A DNA stretch of 64,000 nucleotides, from assembly GCF_900184265.1 (NCBI RefSeq), contig NZ_FXXA01000002.1, positions 496,001 through 560,000 on the forward strand. Direction: 5' to 3'. This DNA comes from Eggerthella timonensis (GTDB lineage: Bacteria > Actinomycetota > Coriobacteriia > Coriobacteriales > Eggerthellaceae). Made by a program: the position numbers and the translations under genes. The notes under the pieces are model-generated. The model saw only the letters and a program-made list of their open reading frames with translations, did no database searches and was not told the origin of the DNA. Positions 39,402 to 46,249 of this stretch are shown in pieces. Position 1 is the first letter of the stretch; every line of letters starts with the position of its first letter.

Positions 39402-39441
39402 TAGGTTTCAGAATGTTTCACGTGAAACATTCTGAAACCTA
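39402..39441. terminator. Perfect 40-bp palindrome with parS at its centre
   Basis: Symmetric from 39402 to 39441, with outer arms TAGGTTTCAGAA and TTCTGAAACCTA. It lies at the convergent ends of the DUF559 gene and rsmG and includes the rsmG stop codon. The stem is less GC-rich than at 36658 and no long T-run follows, so termination is less certain than the symmetry. Confidence 0.75.
39414..39429. promoter_or_regulatory. parS site in the second 40-bp palindrome
   Basis: Exact 16-mer at the convergent DUF559/rsmG junction. Confidence 0.92.
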
Positions 39442-40086
39442 CAACGGCCGTTTTTGGGCCATCCCGGTTTTCCTCGGCAGCTTGATCGAGGGCTGGCCGG
39501 TTTTCTCAAAGCAGATGATGCGGCGGCACGTATCGCCGAGCGACACGGTGCGGTCAGACGAAAGCTTCATGCCGAGACGCTCTTGCAGCGTGAGTGCATG
39601 CTCGAATTCTTCGTCCGATACGTTCGCTTTATAGCAAACCAATCTGCCTCCGTCCTGAAGCAGGGGGCTCGCAAGTTCCATGAGAACCGACAGCTGCGCG
39701 AGCGCTCGAGCGGTGACCACCGTACATGCAGTAGGCATCTCGCGCGCAAGATCCTCAATACGACCGGTGTACACCTCTACATTGGTCAATCCCAGCTCCT
39801 TCACCATCGATGCAAGGATCGCTGTCTTCTTGCCGACCGAATCTGCGAGCAGCGTTTCACGGCCGGTCTCGATTGCAAGGGGTATGCCGGGATATCCTGC
39901 TCCCGATCCAATGTCGATCAAACGGCCCATAGGCGCGTCCTGAACTTCTGGAAGCCCAACAAGGGAGTCTTCCACATGCAGAAGCATACCCTCGTCCCAA
40001 GTCGATATGCGCGTGATGTTGGTGGTTTTGTTCGCTTCGATAACCAATTCTAAATGGCGCTTCAAAAGTTCGTCGTGCATTTCCAA
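39439..40086 (-). CDS. rsmG: 16S rRNA (guanine-N7)-methyltransferase RsmG
   Basis: The 215-residue SAM enzyme shows LIDIGSGAGYPGIPLAIE (SAM-binding loop) and VVTARALAQLSVLMELASPLL, typical for RsmG/GidB, which methylates G527 of 16S rRNA. It stands in the usual place between jag and the par genes. Its promoter region (TATACT on the minus strand at 40115-40110) is next to a parS at 40122. Its stop codon is part of the 40-bp parS palindrome. Confidence 0.93.
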   Translation of the reverse strand: MEMHDELLKRHLELVIEANKTTNITRISTWDEGMLLHVEDSLVGLPEVQDAPMGRLIDIGSGAGYPGIPLAIETGRETLLADSVGKKTAILASMVKELGLTNVEVYTGRIEDLAREMPTACTVVTARALAQLSVLMELASPLLQDGGRLVCYKANVSDEEFEHALTLQERLGMKLSSDRTVSLGDTCRRIICFEKTGQPSIKLPRKTGMAQKRPL

Positions 40087-40121
40087 CTCCTCTACGTTGA
40101 TATGCCCTCAGTATAAAGGAA

Positions 40122-40137
40122 TGTTTCACGTGAAACA
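40122..40137. promoter_or_regulatory. parS site in the rsmG promoter region
   Basis: Exact 16-mer; palindrome extends over 22 bp (40119-40140). It begins six bases upstream of the likely rsmG -10 element and so covers the -35 region. Confidence 0.92.
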
Positions 40138-40158
40138 TTCCCAGCATGGTGTTTCCAA

Positions 40159-40174
40159 TGTTTCACGTGAAACA
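40159..40174. promoter_or_regulatory. parS site between jag and rsmG
   Basis: Exact 16-mer, 37 bp from the previous site, just after the jag terminator. Confidence 0.92.
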
Positions 40175-40184
40175 TTCAGGCACG

Positions 40185-40212
40185 AAAAAGCCCGCACCTT
40201 TCGATGCGGGCT
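40185..40212 (-). terminator. Intrinsic terminator of the rpmH-jag operon
   Basis: Minus-strand stem AGCCCGCA/TGCGGGCT (40212-40205 and 40196-40189) with an eight-base loop, followed by a run of T. It separates jag from rsmG. Confidence 0.85.
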
Positions 40213-40242
40213 TCCAAATTCGGGTCGTTCTGTGCGTTCGCG

Positions 40243-40764
40243 TTAACGGGGGAGGATCACCACGTGCCGAGCGCTGCCTTCACCTTCGGACGCAGTCTCC
40301 ACGCGATCGTCATCGCGCAGGCAGATATGCACGATACGGCGCTCGTACGGCGTCATCGGACGCAGCTTGATGCTGCGGTTTTGACCGGCCGCTCGGTTCG
40401 CCGAAGAACGCGCGATCGACTCGAGCTTCTCACGCTGGCGGCTCTTGTAACCCTCGACGTCCACGATGACCGGGTAGCGGAACCCGATGGTGCGCACGGT
40501 GATCGCCGAGACAAGGAACTGCAGCGCATCAAGCGTTTTGCCGTGACGGCCGATGAGCACCGCCAGATCATCGCCCGTGATATCGAGGATCAGCTCACCC
40601 TCGTCGCCCTCGTACTCGTCGATGGTCACTTCGCCCACATCGAAGTACTTGAGGATATCCTGAAGCGCGCCGATCGCCGTATCGGCAATGCGATCGAGAT
40701 CCTCATCGGTCAGTTCGGAGGGTTCCTCATCAAGAGGCTTCTCATCAACCAATTCTTCAGCCAT
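40243..40764 (-). CDS. jag: KH/R3H RNA-binding protein Jag (KhpB)
   Basis: The 173-residue protein has an acidic N-terminal part, a KH domain with VLIGRHGKTLDALQFLVSA and a C-terminal R3H domain (RKLESIARSSANRAA... MTPYERRIVHICL). KhpB acts with KhpA as an RNA chaperone affecting cell elongation in Gram-positives. It follows yidC directly, as usual, with parS at 40779 in the short gap. Confidence 0.9.
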   Translation of the reverse strand: MAEELVDEKPLDEEPSELTDEDLDRIADTAIGALQDILKYFDVGEVTIDEYEGDEGELILDITGDDLAVLIGRHGKTLDALQFLVSAITVRTIGFRYPVIVDVEGYKSRQREKLESIARSSANRAAGQNRSIKLRPMTPYERRIVHICLRDDDRVETASEGEGSARHVVILPR

Positions 40765-40778
40765 GGCAGACTCCTCAA

Positions 40779-40794
40779 TGTTTCACGTGAAACA
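40779..40794. promoter_or_regulatory. parS site between yidC and jag
   Basis: Exact 16-mer in the 37-nt gap between the yidC stop and the jag start; the jag Shine-Dalgarno GAGGAG directly follows on the minus strand. Confidence 0.92.
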
Positions 40795-40801
40795 ATCGCT
40801 G

Positions 40802-41587
40802 TTACTTGCGCTTCGTCGTATCCTTCTTGGTAGGACGCGGCTTCTTCTGCTTACGGGTCACGTCAACCTCGATAGGCTTCACCTCGATGGTCTCGGCAGC
40901 CTCGGCATCGCGCTTCTTCATGATGCGCATCGAAATCTGCTGCTGGGCGATACCCATGAGCGAGGAGGCACCCCAGAACAAAAGCACGCCGGCGGGCGAG
41001 CCCCAGCTGATCCACAGCATGAACACGCTCATGACGGCAGCCATAATCATGGTCTGCTTGCGCTGCGGGTTATCCTTGTTGCCCATCTGCATGAGAACCA
41101 TAGGCAAAAACGTAGCGCCTGCGAAGATGATCATGAGGATCAAATAGGGAACAAATGTTCCAAAACCAGCGGCCATCGCCTCAGAGGGCTTCATAACCAA
41201 GCTGGGAACCAGGTTGTAGAACTCGTACGTCGTACCCGACGTACGCGAGCCCATCTCGCTGAGCACCTGGAACAGCGCCATGAAGATAGGCATCTGCAGC
41301 AGCATGGGCAGGCAGCCGGCAAGCGGGTTGAACTTCACTTCCGCGTACAGCTTCTGCATTTCCTCCTGCAAGCGCGGCTGGTCGTCGGCATACTTGCGCT
41401 GCAGCTCCTGCATGAGCGGCTGCACCTTCTGCATCTGGAATGACGACTTGGTCTGCTTGTGCATCAAAGGCGAGATCAAGATACGGAAGATGACCGTGAC
41501 GATGATGATGGCCAGGCCCCAGTCGCCGCAGAAGTTGTAGAAGAATTGGATGATGTCGAATATCCAATCCTTAAATACGTCCCACAT
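40802..41587 (-). CDS. yidC: Membrane protein insertase YidC
   Basis: The 261-residue Oxa1/YidC protein has about five hydrophobic segments, starting IIQFFYNFCGDWGLAIIIVTVIFRILISPL, with the conserved cytoplasmic hairpin KSSFQMQKVQPLMQELQRKYADD and GCLPMLLQMPIFMALFQVL. No large periplasmic domain is present, as in Gram-positive enzymes. A basic tail (KKRDAEAAE...KKDTTKRK) could bind ribosomes. No lipobox is visible at the N-terminus. Confidence 0.93.
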   Translation of the reverse strand: MWDVFKDWIFDIIQFFYNFCGDWGLAIIIVTVIFRILISPLMHKQTKSSFQMQKVQPLMQELQRKYADDQPRLQEEMQKLYAEVKFNPLAGCLPMLLQMPIFMALFQVLSEMGSRTSGTTYEFYNLVPSLVMKPSEAMAAGFGTFVPYLILMIIFAGATFLPMVLMQMGNKDNPQRKQTMIMAAVMSVFMLWISWGSPAGVLLFWGASSLMGIAQQQISMRIMKKRDAEAAETIEVKPIEVDVTRKQKKPRPTKKDTTKRK

Positions 41588-41635
41588 GTTCAGTTGTTCC
41601 TTCCTCTATACCAAAGAAGCTCGTGCGACGACACC

Positions 41636-41869
41636 TCAAGGAACAGGATCGTAGCCGTGCGAACCCCCCGGACGACAACGCAGCACACGCTTGACCGTGA
41701 GCTTGAGGCCCCGGCAGAACCCGTAGCGTTGGAACGCAACGAGCCCGTACTCGGAGCACGTCGGCGTGAAACGACAGCAGGAAGGGAACAGAGGAGAAAT
41801 GGCAGCTCGGTAGAAGGTGATGAGAAACACCGCCAGTTTGCACGGCACTTGCTTCAGAAAAGCTTTCAT
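41636..41869 (-). CDS. yidD: Membrane protein insertion efficiency factor YidD
   Basis: This 77-residue protein has the family signature YRAAISPLFPSCCRFTPTCSEYGLVAFQRYG and ends GGSHGYDPVP. It lies between rnpA and yidC as in most bacteria. It assists insertion of membrane proteins; the three cysteines are conserved in the family. Confidence 0.93.
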   Translation of the reverse strand: MKAFLKQVPCKLAVFLITFYRAAISPLFPSCCRFTPTCSEYGLVAFQRYGFCRGLKLTVKRVLRCRPGGSHGYDPVP

Positions 41870-41880
41870 CCCTCTCGTCC

Positions 41881-42207
41881 CTAACGTAATTCAGCTCGTT
41901 TCAACGCCTCGGCACATGCTGTATGCACTTTACTATAAGAACTCCTCATGATGCCCGACTTCGCGAGAAATATCACATCATAGCCCGCCCAAGGACCGCC
42001 CAGCTCATGGCAGATGGCTCGCATGCGCCGTTTGGCGCTGTTGCGCCATACCGCGTTCCCCGACTTTTTACCCGCAATAAAAGCAACACGACCTTGCTGG
42101 CCGTGCTGCTTCGTGGGTAACACTATGAACGTAAGGTACGGCGTATGTAGACGCTTGCCGCATGAGAACAGATCGGAGATATCCCCGCGGGATTTGATGG
42201 TCTCCAA
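41881..42207 (-). CDS. rnpA: Ribonuclease P protein component
   Basis: I chose the TTG at 42207 (translated METIKSRGDISDLFSCGKRLHTPYLTF) with AAAGAGAG upstream; it gives 108 residues, normal for RnpA, and starts 13 nt after the rpmH stop. Longer readings would overlap rpmH completely. The RNR-type motif appears as GNAVWRNSAKRRMRAIC. With the RNA component it matures tRNA 5' ends. Confidence 0.9.
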   Translation of the reverse strand: METIKSRGDISDLFSCGKRLHTPYLTFIVLPTKQHGQQGRVAFIAGKKSGNAVWRNSAKRRMRAICHELGGPWAGYDVIFLAKSGIMRSSYSKVHTACAEALKRAELR

Positions 42208-42220
42208 CCTAAAGCTCTCT

Positions 42221-42355
42221 TTACACGCAGAGACGCTTGCGCCCCTTGGCGCGGCGAGCGGCCAGCACCTTGCGGCCACCCTTCGTCGACATACGAGCAC
42301 GGAAACCGTGGCACTTAGCCCGCTTACGAGTGTTAGGTTGATACGTGCGCTTCAT
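42221..42355 (-). CDS. rpmH: 50S ribosomal protein L34
   Basis: The 44-residue product [20 protein letters not shown]... ending KGRKRLCV is an unmistakable L34. The start is the ATG at 42355, the stop at 42221-42223. It is the first gene of the rpmH-rnpA-yidD-yidC-jag operon, transcribed away from the origin. Confidence 0.97.
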   Translation of the reverse strand: MKRTYQPNTRKRAKCHGFRARMSTKGGRKVLAARRAKGRKRLCV

Positions 42356-43109
42356 ATTGATTCCCTTTCATGGTTTTAGAGCAACCTCGAAAGTATAGCT
42401 CACGTTACCGGGGAGTCAAGGAAAACTCACAAGATGGGTTCATCATTTTTTCCAGGTCGGCTCGAATAGACCTGACGCGCGCGATGAGCGTTTCAACGTG
42501 GAAAATCTCGAAAGGATGTTCTGAATGCCCTCAACCGACCCAGGGGTGTTCATTTTTCGCCCCGTTTTCCCCTTTGCTGCTCAGTGAAATTGTGGAAAAT
42601 GTTGAAAACTCGCGTTTCATTCGAGAGGCATTGTGGAAATCTCCAACGTCATCGGTTTGTCAAGAGATGATTTCTCAAAATTTTACAGGCCTCTCATCAG
42701 GCATTAAAGGTGATCATAGATATTAACAAAGGTTTGACCTGGTGTTTTACTCTATCAACACAAAGAGTTATTCATGCGACCGGGCAAGACGTTACGCGTT
42801 CTTCACGCGAATGAAGCCAAACGGTCATGTTCCATTTGAAGCAGGATTTTTCCGTCAGAACGCGTTCCGAGCCGAAATCTATCAACATTTTTGCACGGTT
42901 TTCACCAACGTTCGTACGTTTTCCAGAAAGCATTCTTCAACGTTTTCCACATTTTCTGAATAGAAAGTGGAAAACGTTGAAAAGCCCATGTGGAAAGCTA
43001 TGTGAGATTTAGGAAAGAATGAATGTCTTAGTTTGAATACTATGAATTCCCCAGGTGGATAGATTCGGAAACGAAAAAAGGCTACAATGCCATTGAATGT
43101 CACTGAAAA
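42356..43109. other. Candidate origin region between rpmH and the ATPase-wHTH gene
   Basis: 754 nt without a convincing gene, much more AT-rich than the surroundings. It contains many DnaA-box-like sites related to TTATCCACA: TTTTCCACA at 42591-42599 (minus) and 42943-42951 (plus), TTTTCCACG at 42497-42505 (minus), TTTTCCACT at 42966-42974 (minus), ATTTCCACA at 42632-42640 (minus) and CTTTCCACA at 42989-42997 (minus). None is an exact consensus box. The rpmH promoter must also be here. Confidence 0.6.
42936..42981. repeat. 15-bp inverted repeat with repeated GTGGAAAA-GTTGAA motif
   Basis: TTCAACGTTTTCCAC (42936-42950) and GTGGAAAACGTTGAA (42967-42981) are exact complements around 16 bases. 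A third, nearly identical copy, GTGGAAAATGTTGAA, is at 42592-42606. The motif contains the DnaA-box-like TTTTCCAC. Confidence 0.8.
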
Positions 43110-44234
43110 ATGCTGAATATCGAATCTGAAAACGGAACACCATTGGACAACCAGATTGAAAAAGCAGATCATCAGGATGAATCCGCTGATGAAGGCTTGG
43201 AGTCGTTCGACTACACGCACGTGCATGCCGTGGCGCGCATCGCGTTGTACGACGATCTCCGAAGCGCTCCGCGTGTAACGGAGATACATCCGGCACCGAC
43301 GGCTGAATTCATTGAAAGCCTCGCATCGAAAATTTATGAACAGGCGAAAAACGCGGGAGGGACCATTCCGTACACCGTCATCCGCGAGGTGTCGGAAAAC
43401 TTCATCCATGCGCGATTCGCCGAAGCGACCGTCTCGATCCTCGACGACGGCAACACCATACGGTTCGCCGACCAGGGCCCGGGCATACCTTATAAGGATC
43501 AAGCGCAGATCCCTGGGTTCACGTCGGCCATCGAGCCGATGAAGCACTATATACGCGGCGTAGGGTCGGGGCTTCCCATCGTGAAGGAGTACCTCGACTT
43601 CTCGCACGGCACCATCACCATCGAAGACAACCTGGGGACAGGCGCCGTGGTCACCATCAGCCTGCGCGCCGGAGAGACGGCGTCGCCGAGCGCCGACCTG
43701 CCTCCACTGGAGCCCGCCTACCCGGTGCGCGACCTGGCGCCGCAGCCGCAGCAGCAGGTGCAGCCGCAGCAGCAAGCCCCCTTGCAACAGCCCGCCTACC
43801 CGGTGCAATACGGCTACGGGAACCCTCCGTACCCCCAGGAAGCCGCCCCCGCCCCGGTTCCCGCTCGACCGCCGTACGGATACGAGCCCGAGCCCCAGTA
43901 CGTGCCTCCTCGTTACGCGCAAGATCCGTACGCGGCGGGAAACCCCTACTATCCCCAGGCCGGGATGCCGGCGTACCGTGGACAGAACATGGCCGCCCAG
44001 CACTCCATGGCGCCGCTCATCCCGCCGCTGTCGCAGCGTGAGCGCGACTTCCTGCCTATATTCCTCAACGAGGGAGCGCTGGGCGTCACGGACCTGTCGC
44101 GCCTGACGGGCGTGCCGCAATCGAGCACGTACGTGACGCTGTCCAAGCTCGAAGAGTCGGGACTCATCGAGAAAACGGTCGGGCAGAAGCGCATTCTGAC
44201 CGATCTTGGTTACCACGTGGCAAATTCCCTATAG
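43110..44234 (+). CDS. GHKL ATPase fused to a MarR-like winged helix, next to dnaA
   Basis: The 374-residue protein has a GHKL ATPase domain (about 40-188) with N box REVSENFIH (92-100), G1 box FADQGPGIP (119-127) and G2 box GVGSGLPIVKEYL (150-162). There is no HisKA phosphorylation helix, so it is not a normal histidine kinase; it is closer in plan to RsbW/SpoIIAB-type kinases. A Pro/Gln/Tyr-rich linker (190-300) leads to a winged helix at about 306-372 (GVTDLSRLTGVPQSSTYVTLSKLEESGLIEKT). It is transcribed toward dnaA, whose start is 92 nt from its stop. An ATP-dependent regulator of the origin region is a reasonable guess. No strong Shine-Dalgarno sequence is visible. Confidence 0.75.
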   Translation: MLNIESENGTPLDNQIEKADHQDESADEGLESFDYTHVHAVARIALYDDLRSAPRVTEIHPAPTAEFIESLASKIYEQAKNAGGTIPYTVIREVSENFIHARFAEATVSILDDGNTIRFADQGPGIPYKDQAQIPGFTSAIEPMKHYIRGVGSGLPIVKEYLDFSHGTITIEDNLGTGAVVTISLRAGETASPSADLPPLEPAYPVRDLAPQPQQQVQPQQQAPLQQPAYPVQYGYGNPPYPQEAAPAPVPARPPYGYEPEPQYVPPRYAQDPYAAGNPYYPQAGMPAYRGQNMAAQHSMAPLIPPLSQRERDFLPIFLNEGALGVTDLSRLTGVPQSSTYVTLSKLEESGLIEKTVGQKRILTDLGYHVANSL

Positions 44235-44279
44235 TACAATCAAGGCGGCGGCGGGTGGCTCCCGCTCGACGCCGGCGAA

Positions 44280-44295
44280 TGTTTCACGTGAAACA
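44280..44295. promoter_or_regulatory. parS site upstream of dnaA
   Basis: Exact 16-mer within a 26-bp palindrome (44275-44300), 30 nt before the dnaA ATG and so in the dnaA leader or promoter. Confidence 0.92.
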
Positions 44296-44325
44296 TTCGC
44301 GGTGCCCCCAGCAAGGAAGCAAGCT

Positions 44326-45886
44326 ATGAACAGCGAAAAACTCGAGCAGGTCTGGTCGGAAGTTTGCGACCAGGTTAAAAGCTACAACAACATCGACCCC
44401 TCGCAGATCAACGCGTTCTTCTCGCGTCTGCATCCTCAGGCCATGAGCGACGGGTTCCTCATGGTCACCGCCGACAACGACTTCATCAGGACGTGGATCG
44501 AGCGACACTACGTCGAATTCATCAAGCGAGCGCTGAACGACCTGTACCATATGCCGTTCACGGTGATCATCGAAGTGGACATCACGGCAACCGAACAGGC
44601 CGCCGCTCCGACGCCAGCGCCCGCACCGGCCCCGGCGGCCTGTTCGGTTGCCGTGATGTCCACTTCGATGATCACCGTGAACGGCATATGGTACAGGTGC
44701 GGCTCCGGCCCCCGCACCTACAGCCGCGCCAGCCTCCGCGCCGAGCGCCGAAGCCGTGCGCGACGAGGGAGGCGGGGAAGCGGGGGGCGAAGAACCGCGT
44801 CCTCGCGAGATCGCACTCGACGGGCCCGACAGCCCGGCCTCCACGCTCACGTTCGAGAACTTCGTCATCGGAGACTCGAACCGCATGGCGTACTCCATGG
44901 CCGTGGCCGTGGCCGAGATGCCGGGTAAGGCCCACCTCAACCCGCTGTTCATCTACGGCAAGTCGGGCTTGGGGAAAACGCACCTCATGCGCGCCATCCA
45001 GAACTATATCAACGAGACGATGCCGCAGCTGTCCACCATCTACGTCGACTCGGCCGAGCTGCTGAGCGACTACATGGAAGCCAGCGCCGCGCACGACAAG
45101 CAGAAGTCCAGCTACAAGAACTTCAAGACGCGCTACGAAGAGGCTGACGTCCTGCTCATCGACGACGTCCAGTACCTGCAGGGCAAGAAGCAGACGCTCG
45201 ACATCGTGTTCCAGATATTCAACAAGCTAACCAGCCAGGGCCGCCAGGTAGTGCTGTCGGCAGACCGCGCGCCGAAGAACATCGATATCGACGAGCGCTA
45301 TCGCAGCCGCTTCAACTCGGGCGGGACGTTCGACATCCAGCCTCCCGAGATCGAGACGAAGCTGGGCATCGTGAAGAGCTTCGTGGACGAGTACCGCGAG
45401 TCGGAAGGATCGTCCGATTTCAACATCCCCGACGACATCCAGATGTACATCGCCGAAAGTTCGAGCTCCAACATCCGCGAGCTGAAGAGCGCCGTCACGA
45501 AGGTGATCTATCAGATGACGTTCTTCAACCAGCCCAACCTCAAGCTGGACGACGTGCGCACGTTGCTGGAGAACCATTTTACCGGCGGCCCGTCGAGACG
45601 CCTCACCATCGCCGACATCCAAAAGGAAGTGGAGAACTTCTACAAGGTGAGCCACGCCGACCTCGTAGGCAAGAAGCGCACGCGCAACATCATCTACGCG
45701 CGGCAGATCGCTATCTATTTATGTCGTCAGATGCTCGACCTGCCGTTCAACGACATCGGCAAGAAGTTCAACCGCGATCACTCCACCGTGATGTACTCGG
45801 TGACGAACGTCGAGGAGAAGATGAAGGAGAACCGCGAGCTGCGCGAGGAGCTGGAAGCCCTGCGCGGGCTCATCAACGAGATGTAG
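44326..45886 (+). CDS. dnaA: Chromosomal replication initiator DnaA, reading frame disrupted
   Basis: The ATG at 44326 follows AAGGAAG. Domain I (MNSEKLEQVWSEVCDQVKSYNN) reads normally to about 44639; domains III-IV read in another frame from about 44702 to 45886, with Walker A GKSGLGKT, LLIDDVQYLQGK, RFNSGGTFDI and the DNA-binding signature RDHSTVMYSV. In the Ala/Pro linker an inverted copy of upstream sequence is inserted (arms 44540-44605 and 44633-44698). As written, the first frame continues to a stop at 44928 and the second has stops at 44654, 44669 and 44678. Removing 64 nt (44640-44703, bounded by GCGGC) restores a 498-residue DnaA. The intact 3' frame has a GTG at 44756. An artefact is likely, because dnaA is essential. 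Confidence 0.9.
44540..44698. repeat. 66-bp perfect inverted duplication inside dnaA
   Basis: 44540-44605 and 44633-44698 are exact reverse complements over 66 bp, with a 27-nt GC-rich spacer. The left arm is the normal coding sequence for the end of domain I; the right arm reads ACSVAVMSTSMITVNGIWY in the first frame, which does not belong in DnaA. Confidence 0.97.
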
Positions 45887-46055
45887 CGTACGCACGTACG
45901 GCGGAAAGATGACTGAAACATGACTGACAAGTTGCCGAAAAGTGGTACACCCCTATGGAAAGATAATAAAGGCGATAATTGATGTTGAGGGAGGGTACCC
46001 GATCTACACGTTCGATTTAGGAAGAATTCTTAACGTTGACGTGCAGGAACGTGAG

Positions 46056-46064
46056 TTATCCACA
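46056..46064 (+). promoter_or_regulatory. Perfect DnaA box
   Basis: TTATCCACA, the only exact consensus box I found in the origin region, immediately before AT-rich DNA. Confidence 0.8.
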
Positions 46065-46179
46065 TTTCCACCGTCCTTATTATTACAACTATTAAAACCT
46101 TAGATATATTTAAAGAAGAGCAAGAACAAAGGGCAAAACCGAAAACCGCGCAAACCGAAGTCATACCGATCATGCGCAA

Positions 46180-46195
46180 TGTTTCACGTGAAACA
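46180..46195. promoter_or_regulatory. parS site in the dnaN promoter
   Basis: Exact 16-mer; its centre supplies the likely -35 hexamer of dnaN. Confidence 0.92.
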
Positions 46196-46211
46196 TTCGA
46201 ACCTCTATAAT
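46183..46211 (+). promoter_or_regulatory. dnaN promoter with parS half-site as -35
   Basis: TTCACG (46183-46188, within parS), a 17-base spacer and TATAAT (46206-46211). ParB and RNA polymerase could not bind together. Confidence 0.7.
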
Positions 46212-46249
46212 GGCGGAAGCGCTCGCTGCTTCTAGAGAAAGGGAACGTC

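Larger units (their letters stand above)
45887..46249. other. Candidate oriC: dnaA-dnaN intergenic region
   Basis: 363 nt without a gene. A perfect DnaA box TTATCCACA is at 46056-46064. It is followed at once by an AT-rich stretch (about 46077-46128, ATTATTACAACTATTAAAAC and onward) that could be the unwinding element, then by parS (46180) and the dnaN promoter. The plan matches origins located between dnaA and dnaN. Confidence 0.65.

Noticed and set aside
41881-42300. A longer rnpA start at 42300
   Set aside because: It would overlap most of rpmH. The TTG at 42207 leaves a 13-nt gap and a normal protein length.
44493-45065. A 190-codon frame through the dnaA inverted repeat as a separate gene
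   Set aside because: It is the third frame across DnaA domain I and the duplicated arm; its apparent repeat (VPYAVHGDHRSGHHGNRTGR) only reflects the inverted DNA.
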